A program made the translations under genes and the position numbers. Under the pieces are notes generated by a model. It searched no databases and was not told where the DNA came from. It was given only the letters and a program-made list of their open reading frames with translations. Shown here one piece after another: positions 38,737 through 51,105 of a DNA stretch of 64,000 nt (positions are counted from its first letter, which is position 1; the number at the start of each line of letters is the position of its first letter). The stretch is from Trichoplax sp. H2. Lineage: Eukaryota > Placozoa > Uniplacotomia > Trichoplacea. The DNA is taken from NCBI GenBank assembly GCA_003344405.1, contig NOWV01000047.1:1-64000 (forward strand), in the 5' to 3' direction.

Positions 38737-41700
38737 TCATACCTCTTTAGGACTGAATTGTAGAATAGTTGCAATAGCTTTAACTATTTGTAGTTTGCTT
38801 ATAGGATTATCGGCCTCCATATAATGAAGGACGATATTTTTAAGATATTCTAAATTGGCCGTCTCACGAGATCTGTATCGCAGCAATGAAATACCAAAAT
38901 TGTCATCATAGCATCTAATTACAATAACTGCCAATTATGCTATACTATTATATCACTAACTTATCTCGTTCCAGTTTTCTAATTTCCTCCTTTAAGGCTT
39001 TACATAAATCTAAGTGAGTTTGTTCTCTGAATAACAGAATGGCATTTCCAAATGAGGAAATAAGACAGTATTTATCTCTTTAGGAAGATATAAATTCTTA
39101 CCTTTTTGCTAAATCTCGCATTTCCTCCTCTAGTTCAAATTTTGACTTCCTCAAAGAAGTCAATTCGATTTCTATCTTAGCCTGTTCTTGTTGATAATGT
39201 AACAAAATTCCATCTCGACTTGATACCTAATTTAACGCACCGATGATAGTAGAAGTTGTTATCTACAAGCTCTAAACAGAGCCCACTTTAAAAATAAAGA
39301 TATAACTTAAAAGATTCTTACTGTAGCGGTAGCAGGCATAGACAGCAGTCTATTTACCGCATCCTCCGTGACCTCGCCGCTGAACTAATAAATAGAATAT
39401 TTGTACATTTATTCTCAATGAAAGCAACCAAAAGTCCTATAATGTAACCAAAACCATATACAATGCTTATCTACGTACAAGATGACTCCCTTCAAATGAT
39501 ACCGTTCTATTCATACTTTCTGTAAAAAATTGTAGATTTTGTATCAAATTTGGCTCTTAACATTTAACGACGTTAAAGTATCAAGAATTCCGAGATTGAC
39601 AGAATACCTTTAGAATCAGCTAATATGTCACGTGAATATCGGCGAGATATTCTGCTTGGTATTGGCAATAAATAGTCGGTGCTGCCAGTTAAAAATATAT
39701 TGTACATGATATTTTAATGATTTTGCTACTAAAGTGGCTGTGCCTATCAGACGGCGGTATATAATAAAAAAGGTAAATAATCATCGAAACCTATAACTGG
39801 TTTGAAGGGCGCTGTTGCCGAGGCTACCATTAGTATTTGTATTGGTCTTTAACTGATCGACCTCTGCTTCCTTATCCGCTAACAATTCAATAGTTCGTTC
39901 ACGTTGTCTTTGCATTTGCTTTCTTGCTTCGTCAAGTTTCGCCTGAATACGTAAGCCAGTAAAGTGAATTATGGCATTAAAAATTTTTAGAGCTATACTA
40001 CCGAAAAGAGGAGAACTCCTACCAATGATTCGCTTTTTATCTTGTTGATATCATTATCAAACTTTCCCTGCATATCTTTGATTTCAGCTTTAAAATAATT
40101 TATCTGTAGTATGTAAGTTAATAAGTAATTCAATTATATAGAAGGCAAAATCGTACTTCCGTAAATATTGCTATACCGATGCTTTATATTCCTTTTCTTT
40201 TCCTTCGAACCAGCTTCTCTCCGAAATAAGCTTGTTGTTTAGTTCTACAACCTGACGCTGCAAGCTACGGTATTCCTTAATATTGAGATCCTGTGAAGGA
40301 AAGATATTTACTGTTTAATACAGAGGATGTTCTATTAACTTATGTACGTATACGAGGGTAAAATTTTACCTGGCTTCTACTTTTCGCATGTAATTGAGTT
40401 TGAGACTTAAATTTCTCAAAATCTTCCTTAACCTGAGCTAGTTCTCGCTTACACAACTATTTTGAGAATTAATATTATACTGTATCAGATTTTATGGGAA
40501 ATAAGCTCGTATATGTAATTACTGTATTAATACCTGATAAGCTAATTGTGGATCTTCTACTTCCTCATCTACGCATAGCAAATTCCCCAATAGATTGTCA
40601 AGGTTTATAATTAGACCGATTGATGGCAAAATACTAGTAATGGCGCTCTAGCATACAGAAACAGTAGTAGAATATTATGTCTTACGTGATGAGGCTTGAT
40701 TACGTTGGTTTGCTTCAAGGCTTTCGTCCTGTAGTATGAAGATTTTATTATTATTTATAATTATAATTATTGACAGTTACTTTGTTAAAACGATTTAACA
40801 AAATAAGCTCACAGGTTGTTGATATGGAGTATTCGATTCCTTTTGTGATAATTTTTGATACCTAATTTTAGAAATAGAAAATGTGATGTTACGAAAACTT
40901 ACATGTTTCCTAGACTATTTTAGAATGGGATAAACTTACTCCAGTTGTTGGCTGACTTTGGTGGATGTCTCTGTTAAGGATGTATTCTCAACATTTAACT
41001 GCAATACCTTTTCCTTCAAGCGTCTAAAAGTTAATTTGATCTAAAATATAATTAAGCTGCCAACTACCGTAATTATAATCATTTCTAGTGATTTACAGTA
41101 CTGTAGTACAATATAGCATCACGTTATGCGCATATTACTATTTTCTACCTAATTGTAATTTGATCTCGTTCTTTTTCGCGCTCAGATACTCCAATTAAAT
41201 CTGATAATTCCGAAACTTTTCTTTCTAAATCTGCTACTCTGTACTCGTCTCTGTGTGCCATATCACGAATTCGATTCTTAGAGTCTTGCAAACGCTGTTG
41301 TTCATTGGCTAACTCTTCCATATGCTGAGCCTTAGAATATACATATATTGATATATGACAGTCATTAAAGTTGCTTTCTAGATCATTATCGAGTGCATCC
41401 ATGAAAACAAATAAACAACAAATTTACCCTAAGTTCATCAAGGTCCTGTTGTAATTTCGTTTCTGCAGCAGTCGGTTGGTTTTTATATTTTTCGAGCTCA
41501 TTAATCTTAGTCTCCGCATTCTTGGTACATATGAATGTATTAGGTAATCATTCAGTTAGTCATCCAACATATTAAAACGCGATAACAACCTAATATGTAT
41601 CTCTTTAAATATATTTAGTGATATTTTGGAATGGATAGTATAATACAATACCTATAGCACATAGTCTTTAATTAGCAAAATCGATATTTTAACTTATCAA

Positions 41701-44258
41701 TATACCTTAAGATCACTACCCAGTGTAGTTACAGATTGCTCTAATTTTGTGATACTGCAAAATTGTTAACAAGAACTTCTGTTGTCATTCACGAATAGAT
41801 AGTATTAAACGACATAAACAATTTTTGATTACGTTTCATCTTTTGAATCTTTCATTACAGTTAGTTGATTCTCTAGTTGTTCAATCTATAAGTAAAATTT
41901 TAGAACAGTACTATTAAAATGGCATTTGAAATTTCATGGTAGAGTAATAATATGGAAGAGATAGTTTAGTGATCACATTTAGCTGTGCTTAATACTGAAT
42001 TACGTTTCGAAAACTGTCTATCAGATAATTTATATAAGGGCTTATATGACGTCCAAGAGAAGTCTTTTACCTGTTTTTTCTGTTCATCTTTTATCTGGCG
42101 TTCATTTTCAAGTATTTGCTGTAGTTCCTTTATTACTTCTGTATGCGTAATCATTTCTTCATCCCGTTCTTGAAGTGTTTGCTTTAAGCGTTGTCGTACC
42201 TACACGCAGTAAGAGTATAGGTTGTAGCAACATTTTATCCAAGTAAGATAATCTAAAAAGTCTAGTTGAAACTTTATTTAGGGATTATAATACTATATAG
42301 ATACAACATAGAGAATCATTGGCATTGGCATTGCGAAATAACCACGTACTTCGTGTAATTGATCTTCTACATGACTAATATGCTTATCCTTTTCTTCTAC
42401 GACTCTATTGCATTCTTCAGTTTTTTGTTCCATTTCACGCTGCGTAAGCAATATAAAATAATTTGGCTAAGTAAACTCGATTGTGCTACAGTTAGAATTA
42501 AATCTATAAACTGCAATTTATCTGTAATAATATACCAATAGCAGCTTTTTATCAGCTTGAAAACGAGCAGATATTTTCGCTTTCTCTTCAGAAACAGTTA
42601 CTAATGATGAACTTAATGTTGCTAACTGTTCAGATAGCTTTGTAACCTCAGATTTTGGAACTACATCACCGTCCACCTTGATGAATATAATAATATTTTA
42701 GATCAAAGCTGTTGTAGTAAGTTCTAGACAATTTAATATAATGCTGTACATTGAAAGGTATTGAGTAATCGATGTTGTGCAATATCTCACTTGTAGGCGA
42801 TATAGATTATTATTAGGAATAGTTCAATACATACTGAATTGAACGTGATGCAATAATATCTAACTCCTATATTATACACTTGGATAATGTCTATTGAGCT
42901 TGCCTTATTTCCTCTTGGAGTTATGCTTTCTTCACTGTCGTTAAGGATACCGTCGATTTCGTCTTCATTACCTTTTGCTATTTCTTGATCGCTAGCTTCC
43001 TCCGAAGTCGGAGTCATTTGCTGTCTCTCATTATGTCGATGACTGAGGACTTTAACTGAACGTTCGAGAGCCTCTTTTTCTTTGGCTAAACTTTTGTATG
43101 CCCGAATTACATCTAGAAAATGGAACAGACCAGAAATGATCATTACATAAAGTAAGAATATTTTCGTGTACGTCTATTGTAGATGACTTTGCTAGTAATA
43201 ATATCGACCATAAGCAATGTTTGGATAAGCCATTGAAAACAGTACAATACACGTATACCTTTTAATTTGATGTTAGTAAGGTGGATTGATTTAATTTAAT
43301 AGCGAGCTATACAGTACTGATACAGTAGTTATTGAAGTCAAAGAGCTGTGTCCATTTCTTTACTTTACATTGAATCGAGTATTAGATTATGGTAACAAAT
43401 TTATCCTACTAGCAGTAGATATATAAATAAAGTTTTAAACGATTGGCTTTGTATTTTCATTGAAATAAGTGACTTATGTTGATCTTTAATGACAGTAAAC
43501 TGTCAAGATGAGCAAAGACGAGTAAAATTCATGATGTAGTGTACTGTATGTCACCCATAACTTTATATCTGGATACGTTGTACTATAGTTATAGAATACA
43601 GTACATTCAATAGGTTATGTAGCGACGACAGTCTACTAAACAGTTTAGCAGTTTGTAAAACTGTCTTGAGCATTAAAAGATGGAACCTATAGGTAACATA
43701 TGAATGGATTTAATGAAATTATGATATGATTATAATGGTTGTTAGATACTGTAAACGACTTCGTAGTGATTGAATTTAGTCAGGTTGCTGAATCGTCAAC
43801 CTGATTGGTGCTAAAGAGGCTCTCTATCGGTAACACTTATGCAATTGTTAGGTGATCCAAATTCATAAAAAACACAACTGCATCCACAGTATCGAATACA
43901 CCTCTACTAGTTGACTATGGTTGGAGCTTATTACTATAGTATAGCAATAGGCCATACGATTAGATTGCAATAAGCCCCCCTAAAAAATATGTTCAATACT
44001 GTCAATACTATCCAGTATACGCGTCGAAATGGAGTATTCCCGTACTAACAAATCATAACAATCCTTAATGATATCCTAGATAAGAATCACAGCCATCAAA
44101 ATTGATATAGAATTTAATGTTGATTATCGATCGATATTGTTATTATAGTTGATACCTCGAAGTCTAGATTCATAACGAGATATTTGCTCCTTTTGCTCAT
44201 CGATGTAATCCAACAGCTTGTCTGTAGAATTGCTATTATTCATAAAACCTTGGAACAT
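38737..44258 (-). CDS. GCC1: GCC1 (GCC88), trans-Golgi golgin with GRIP domain
   Basis: A long coiled-coil tether of the trans-Golgi network, recruited by ARL1 through its GRIP domain and acting in endosome-to-Golgi retrieval. The start at 44258 (MFQGFMNN) precedes KLLDYIDEQKEQISRYESRL; the next exon (about 43110) begins DVIRAYKSLAKEKEALERSV, matching the GCC1 head almost residue for residue. Many short coiled-coil exons follow, with GCC1-like blocks at about 42070-42150 (HTEVIKELQQILENERQIK) and 41150-41270 (VADLERKVSELSDLIG, REKERDQI). The last exon (about 38737-38890) carries the GRIP domain NLEYLKNIVLHYMEADNPIS, including the Tyr that contacts ARL1, and stops soon after ILQFSPKEV. Roughly 15 or more exons; individual borders were not all fixed. 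GCC2, GOLGA1 and GOLGA4 also have GRIP domains but lack this head. Confidence 0.9.
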
Positions 44259-45354
44259 AATGCCAGGCTTTGAATGATTCACGTCTATACTTGTGATCGA
44301 GTGTAAAGAAGAAATAGAAGCATGGATAAACACTACTACACTACATAAAGCAGTGCCTATTACAAATCATGAAGGAGAACGATTGAAGATTAGGCCAGTA
44401 GCAGCGATATCAAGTAGAAATTTCAATTCATGCCTGTTGCCAGTTGGCCATTTTGATTCGAAAATGGATTATAGACCAATATCAACAAGGCCCATATTGC
44501 GTGTATTGTACAGTATGGTGGACAAGCACTGTATTACAGTACTGCCCAGTACCTTGTTTTGCGCACTAACTCAGTCCACCGTCGTGTCCAGGAATTTCAT
44601 AGTAAACCTTAGGCTACAGTGCAAGGTACTGTCATTTACAGTACAGTACTTCTGGACTACAAAAGTACTGTAAGCTTAACTGGGTTGAACACGGGAGGCA
44701 GACAATTTCTGCACCATGATTATTTCAAGCCTTGCAAAAATGAGCAAAATGGCTGTCACCCTTAGCCTTCATTTCAGGTTGTGCATGCAGAAGTGGCATC
44801 CATGGACTGCGAGATGCACCGCTAGTCCATGCTACTAATATCTTAATGACTTACTGTAATACCCTGTGGAAAATGTCATTTTAATGTATTCCGAGGTCAA
44901 CCTGATGTGCAATAGCCACAGGCAATTCTACCGTTGCAGTGATTCATGATTAGCAGAAATCTTGTGACTGCATCAGATCTCCGACAGTCATGACATGGCT
45001 TTTGCCGGCTTTTCGTACCAGTTGAATTTGGACTGTATCACCAGAGTGTCAATAACTATACTGTATTTCTTTCTTTCTTTTACCTTACCTTGCTTGTATC
45101 AACGTCATTCATACAGTAAGAGTATAGCAGCCTTCACCAGGTGAAAAGTGCTCATTTAAATGGCAAAGATCGCTATAGGATTGAGTGCTCGCCATTATTA
45201 ACTACTGCAAAGGCATCCATATCATAAAGTAGAGATAGACTACCATCTAAGAGAAGGGTTGATTCTTATTTATAAGTGGTATGATTGCAATTATTACAAA
45301 ACTCAGTACCATAGTCTATTACTGTATACGAGAGTCGACTAGCATGATATCAAT
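44259..45354. other. Divergent promoter interval, GCC1 to the unknown gene
   Basis: About 1.1 kb between two divergent starts. It holds a GTAC-palindrome cluster at about 44505-44670 (GTATTGTACAGTATGG, TTACAGTACAGTACTTC, AAAGTACTGTA). The frame at 44293-44673 runs through that cluster and shows no domain. Confidence 0.45.
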
Positions 45355-46670
45355 ATGTCTGAGCAATTGAAGGAAACTAAATTACCCATCGATCAAAGTA
45401 GCGATCAAAATATCATCTTTCAACCTGTAACACTGTCTGGTAATTACCTAAAAGACACGACTTCAACCTTGGAATATGTCTATTTTGCAATAAGCTGGCT
45501 GTTATACAATTATCGCAGCGATTGCATCAATAAGCTCTCTTTTAATTCAGTCAATTTATTTACCAAAGATGGCCTGCCAAAGGGTAGTTTTGACACCACC
45601 AAGATCGAAAATTGGAATTCTTGTCATTTACACAGGCAATGGAAGGAGCATCATCAGTCGTTTGCTTGTACTGGTGTATTCGTTTTTGCAATCTTAACTG
45701 CTGATGTTCAAATTCTACCTGTAAATAAACCTGATTCAACGAGTCACAATGGTCCTAATTGTGTTGACCATCGCATTTATACTTCTTCTATCCTTTTATC
45801 CGTATTTAATCACTTCATGCTGGAAGGCCGTAATTCCACCGCTATCCAGGTCGAAATGGAAAATTCCCTCCTAACTTTAGCCAAAGGAGATGCAATATGT
45901 ATTTATTTCTCCTTTGGATGCTCGTCACAGTTGATAGAGGTGATATCTATTGATGCGTTGTTCATTAGAATGAATTCATTATTATTAAATGGTAGCCTTT
46001 TTAGCGAATACCACAATAACGTCACTACTACGGTACGAATAATAATATTCGTATATTGTACGTTATATCCAAACCTTATAGAATACACTACCGAAGTTAA
46101 TAACTGAATACAGCAATGAAGTTCCCAAACCGAAAAACATTTCTGCTTTAACCAATTTAGAATCCAACTTGGTTTGATGATAGCAACTTCGTAATTCATG
46201 ATTATCGAATATCGAATCGCTTCATACTTGATTAGTATTATTGTAATCCTTTCTCAAAGCCTTGCTTCATATCATTCTATTGAACTTATTACGGTATAGG
46301 CACGCTTCATATTTAAGGATCAAATTCAAATGCAAGTTCGAAACCTGGCTAACGAGATAGTTAATTACAGATCGAGTCAAAGTGAGGTAAAGATCAATGT
46401 TGCATTTTACTTACAGATTAACAAACTCTAGACTTAGCCCAGCTAGAGGAGCTAATGAACAATAGACTGTTATCTACGTAAACTTAATAGACGACGTATT
46501 ACGGTATTTTCCATTCAATCCGTTGTTCACAATCATAGCAATAATACAAGTTCTACTCTTAGGCGGATTTAAATCAAATGCATAATGAAGACGAAGTAGA
46601 AAAAAGGATCAATAGTTTTGCCAAGAAAATGGTAGCATTGTATAGATCATTAATTGATAGCTACGTTTAG
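45355..46670 (+). CDS. Unrecognised 290-residue protein, three exons
   Basis: I do not recognise this gene. Exons 45355-46032, 46300-46386 and 46563-46670 all join in phase 0 through GT/AG introns, giving 290 residues ending LYRSLIDSYV-stop. There is no signal peptide; a moderately hydrophobic stretch at about 42-52 (YFAISWLLY) is too short to call a membrane segment. The central part (about 95-215) alternates hydrophobic and polar residues, with FACTGVFVFAILTADVQILP and LAKGDAICIYFSFG then IDALFI, weakly like the strands of a C1q/TNF jelly roll. The last 64 residues are amphipathic helices (FKDQIQMQVRNLANEIVNY; EVEKRINSFAKKMVALYRSL) suited to a coiled coil. The consistent splice phases argue that it is real; its function is unknown. 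Confidence 0.6.
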
Positions 46671-47615
46671 CCGTGCCAGAATATTAAGTCATACATTTAT
46701 TGAAGGGCTTTCATTGCTTTATTGCTTTTTGAAGGGTGGTTTACCAAATGGAGTCACGAAACCCATAGCTTCATTTGTTAAGAATAAAGAATATAAAAGC
46801 GTTCTGACAAGTATTGTAAGTTTTGTTACCAACTTGGTGTTGGCTAAAGTTTTACTCAAGTTAAACAATGCCTTTTCTTCATGTAGGTAGACACTGCATC
46901 GCCACCGATATTGGTTAAACCACTACTAAAGTATTTAATTAGTAAACTGTAAAGGAATCTCACTAATAAGTAATTCAATTAATTGCTACCGTCGTCGTGA
47001 TAGAATCAACTCTTTTTACTGCAATCGAGCGAGATAAAATCATGTCATTTGCAATGAAGAAATAATTTAGAACTACTAATCTAACACCTTAAATAATGCC
47101 TTTACTGGCTACTTTATGAACCGCTGAAAAAGATCAACATAAAATAGATTTCGTGTTATCTCAGGCAATAAAGTAACACCTTTTGCCAATGACATGAACT
47201 TTTATAGTTCATTAATCATTTCGTGATTGTTGTGTAAATAACTATAATACTGCACGTTGCAGTAGTACCATCGATGAAGCACTAGATTGATAGTTGGATA
47301 AACAAATTTTTATTCAGCATAATTTTAAACAGTCTTAACACAACGTCCTGTTAGTAGGTTTCGGGAATGCTAACGTTACAAGGAACAGGTGTACATTACA
47401 TTTGAAAGCGATAATTTGATAGTTAGCTAAAGCAGCTTATGTTATTACAAGTGCTCAATCTAAAGGTATACTATACTCGCAAAATACTAAATTTGGGAGG
47501 ATCTTTTAACTGTCATTGGCTTCCTAATAGAAAATGCAAAAATACGTTAGCTTTCTTTATAATAGTCGCATTTTAAATTACAGTCACATGACGATAGTAA
47601 AATCCGGTATATATG
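46671..47615. other. Convergent intergenic region
   Basis: About 0.95 kb between the 3' ends of the unknown gene and the FKBP gene. A frame at 46654-46890 (78 codons, hydrophobic) overlaps the end of the upstream gene in another frame and has no family features. Otherwise AT-rich unique DNA. Confidence 0.4.
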
Positions 47616-50600
47616 TTACGTATATACGGGTAAACACACTGCACTCACAACCGCTTCAGCTTCTATGGATACGCTTTCTTTCTATGATGAGTTCTGTAAT
47701 GTTTTAAATATCAAGAATCGTCGTTAATTAGATTTAATCTTTTATAACAAACTTTTTATCCCCAAAGTAAGCTATTAATACACTCACAGTGCCCATTAGA
47801 TATAAAATCCGAGTCAATTTGAAAAAAGTGCTATGTAAATACAGTAATGTGAAATTCATGATAGGTAATTCACTCACAGTGTTGCCATCATCTGTAACAT
47901 TTTCTGCTGGCGTTGGTTGATCTTGCGGTTGTTTACGGGTATCTTCTTCAGCAAATTTTTGAAACATTTTATTATATCGTTTTTTCTCCATTGCTCTTTC
48001 TGCATTATGAAGATGCAGTGCTCTTGCCGATAACTGCTTGGCAGCTTTATTTTCAGGCTCAAGTTTCAATAATTCTTGCAAGCCTTTGTATGCAATGAGA
48101 TAATCTTTCATGCCAATTTGAGCCTGAAATAGACTATTGATTAGTAAGTTTTACACACGAGAAGTATCAAAATTTTCGTTAGTCTTAATTTACCTGCGCT
48201 TTACGATACATCGCTTTAATATTATTATTATCAAGTTCAAGAGCCTATACAAGTAGGTAATACCGGTATTAAATCAGAATGAGATGGCATTGAAAAGTTC
48301 TCCTACTGTACGCTTTTTAAATACCTTATCACATGCAGAGCAAGCAGCGTCAAAGTCGTCAATTTTCAAATTACATGCCGCTTCATTTAAACGACCGGCC
48401 AATTTCAATTCAGATGCTGAACTTTTCTGTTCATCACTAAAGTCATCGGTATCCGCCAAAATACTAGCAATATCAGCGTAACTCTTCAAGGCAAGTTTCA
48501 TTTTCATTGCCTAGCAGCACCGTATGCAAAAAATATTTAAACATTATTTCCATCTTTAACAATCCCCATATATCAGAAACAAGGAGTTTAAACAAATTGA
48601 AATTCTTTACTTTGAAGAATTCCGTTCCACGGCTCTTGCGACTCCGTGCACATTCCAATTTTTTATCTTGATCCATATTCCAAGGAGTTAATTGCTATTT
48701 TATAGAGAAAGGGAAAATAAATATTTGCTAACTTTTAAATGTTTTTAGCGATAGGAACATTGGTGAATGAATGAGACACCTCTTCCAACCACTTTAGTTC
48801 GATTTCATACTCAAGAGATGCATTAGGGGGAATCGATAGCTCAGTATTGCCCTTTTCACCGAATCCATAAGCAGGTGAAACGGAAACAGCAGCTATTTCG
48901 CCTTGTTTTAACTTGAGGATAGCAGTTTCAATGATTGGCAATATGCCAGCACTATTGCCTATAACATATAGACATGAAAATTATTGCAATTTAACTAAGA
49001 AATAGAGATTGGGAATTTAAAAACATCATGCAGCACTTTACAAATTCTAAGGAAATTTGGGATTGTTATCTACTGTATACGACCACATACAACTCCTTAC
49101 TCTATGCCGTATGCAATATATTACGGGTATACCGTATTTCATAAAACAACAGAGACAGCTATTCACTACATGCTACGTAAGAAAGTTATTAATAACAATC
49201 ATGTATTAGTCGGGTTCGATATTACTATTAACTAACCGTCGCCAATAAAGAATCGCACATCCTTATCTTCAAAGACATTGCTTTCGTTGGAACCCTTGAT
49301 ATGTACTAACAAGATATCATAGGAAGTAAAATGTTATATAATTTTGAAAATGAATACTTTGCCAATTTTACACACAGCAATACTTTATCGCGTTGGTAAT
49401 ACAGTAGTAAAAATAGATAGGCTATCATTTCATTTCTTACTATACAAAGTGGTAGGCTAGCTACGTTACTGTAAGAATGAAAATATATTGTAGCTATAAT
49501 GTACGTCGATCAAAGCTTTAGTTTACTGTATCGAACCTTCCACTTCCATCCCTTCCTCAGGTGTATCGAATTCACTGTCACATCGTTTGATCATCGCCAT
49601 AGAAGCACCACCATCATTTGATAGCTCTATTATATTCCAATTAAATAATTCAACTTCGAACACCAAGGTGGCGTTGGGTGGAATTGTGGGAGGAGAACCC
49701 GATTCCCCATAGGCATAGTCAGCACGGCAAGTTAGCTGACAAATCTCTCCTTTCTTCATTGTAGCCACACCGAGATCCCATGCTTTGATTACTCTTCCTG
49801 TAAAAGCAGATATTAGCCGTTCATTAGCTTTTTTGCGATCAAATCTTTTACATGCTCTACACATTACTATACTACAACGATAAAAATGATAAACCTAGAC
49901 TCAAGGCTATATGAGTCAAAGTAAGTATATGCATAATAGACATAGGGTACTCGAGTAGGTTTGAATTAAGTACGTACATGGTAAATTATATTTTGCAAAC
50001 GATTGCATTAGCAACCGGTGATAATTTCAAAGAGTATAGAAAAACTATGATTATTGATTTAGTGCAAGACCGAAAATGATAGCAATCCATTGACTTTCAT
50101 GGCAGCATTTATAAGCTATATTGTATTGTTGTTTTGCATCTACGGCGGTAGAGTATTCTAAGTTTTGCTTCTAAAGCATTGTCGTATGTATTTACAGACT
50201 ACATCAAGGGTCTATAAGGCATAGAACTGCAGCTACAAAGGAAGTCCTAAACATTGTAATCTATTAGTGTAAGGAGGTCATCAATCGATTGAACGAGCTC
50301 TACCTGTGCGATAGGTATATTGCCCTAGGATTGTTTCAAATTTTGAGATTGACTTGTAAAGCTTTCAAGGATTAGCGAATGGTAAAGTTTGGTTTGTTTT
50401 AGTTTGAATAAAAAAAGTACAAGTCAAGACAGTGCTAGGATTGGCCATAACACATACTGTCTATATTTGTACGGCTCCATTGCTGTAGCTGCTATGCTTC
50501 ACCTCGGACCTCGGTATAGTATTGATGCACTGCACATACACTGTTTGGATCGCCGTGCAAAGATTTGCAACTCATTACTGCATCCATTACAACAATAATC

Positions 50601-51105
50601 CGTGGTAGTTACTTTGAACTCTTTTACGTTATTGAACGCCAAGATCAAGTCCGATATTGCATCATTAATACATAATTAAGACTACGACTAGATACGCGTA
50701 AAGTTAAGGCGATAAGAGGACATTGATCGCTTTCTTTATGAGATAAGCGACTTCATTGGCTGGTCGATGGCCTATGATATTGACTATTTTGTATTTACAG
50801 TATGTTGGCTTAATCCTACTTCAGTAAAATATGTATTACGGCTATTATAAAGGAAAATGGAATACTGTTGTACCTTTTCCAAGTTCGAATTTGAAAAAGC
50901 TATCCCGATCACGGCTTGAGTCAAATTTAGTTCCATCAAGCAGAGTACCAACATAGTGAACAACCACTTCATCTCCACTTTGTGGCGTACTATCTCCATT
51001 ACCCTGCCTTTTAATCAACTTCAACACTCCACCATCTTTATCGGGAGTAATATCTTCACCTTCTCCTGGTGCATTTGCATTCACTTGTGGTTGTTCATCA
51101 GCCAT
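47616..51105 (-). CDS. FKBP4: FKBP4/FKBP5-type TPR immunophilin (peptidyl-prolyl isomerase, HSP90 cochaperone)
   Basis: Exon 1 (50874-51105) starts [11 protein letters not shown] and encodes the first half of FKBP domain 1 ([18 protein letters not shown]). The exon at about 49530-49800 completes it with VIKAWDLGV, including the active-site Trp, and ADYAYGESG, then [17 protein letters not shown] second, more diverged FKBP domain follows (about 49243-49310 and 48765-48960: [32 protein letters not shown]). TPR exons are near 48597-48680, 48325-48510, 48195-48245 (few residues) and 47880-48122 ([20 protein letters not shown]). The terminal exon is my inference: 47616-47681, 22 codons in phase ending in TAA; otherwise the last exon reads through to 47734. 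Two FKBP domains plus TPR is the FKBP51/52 layout; the TPR clamp binds the HSP90 tail. Placozoan FKBP4 and FKBP5 cannot be separated. Confidence 0.9.

Noticed and set aside
46654-46890. Hydrophobic 78-codon frame
   Set aside because: Overlaps the final exon of the 45355-46670 gene in another frame and resembles nothing known.
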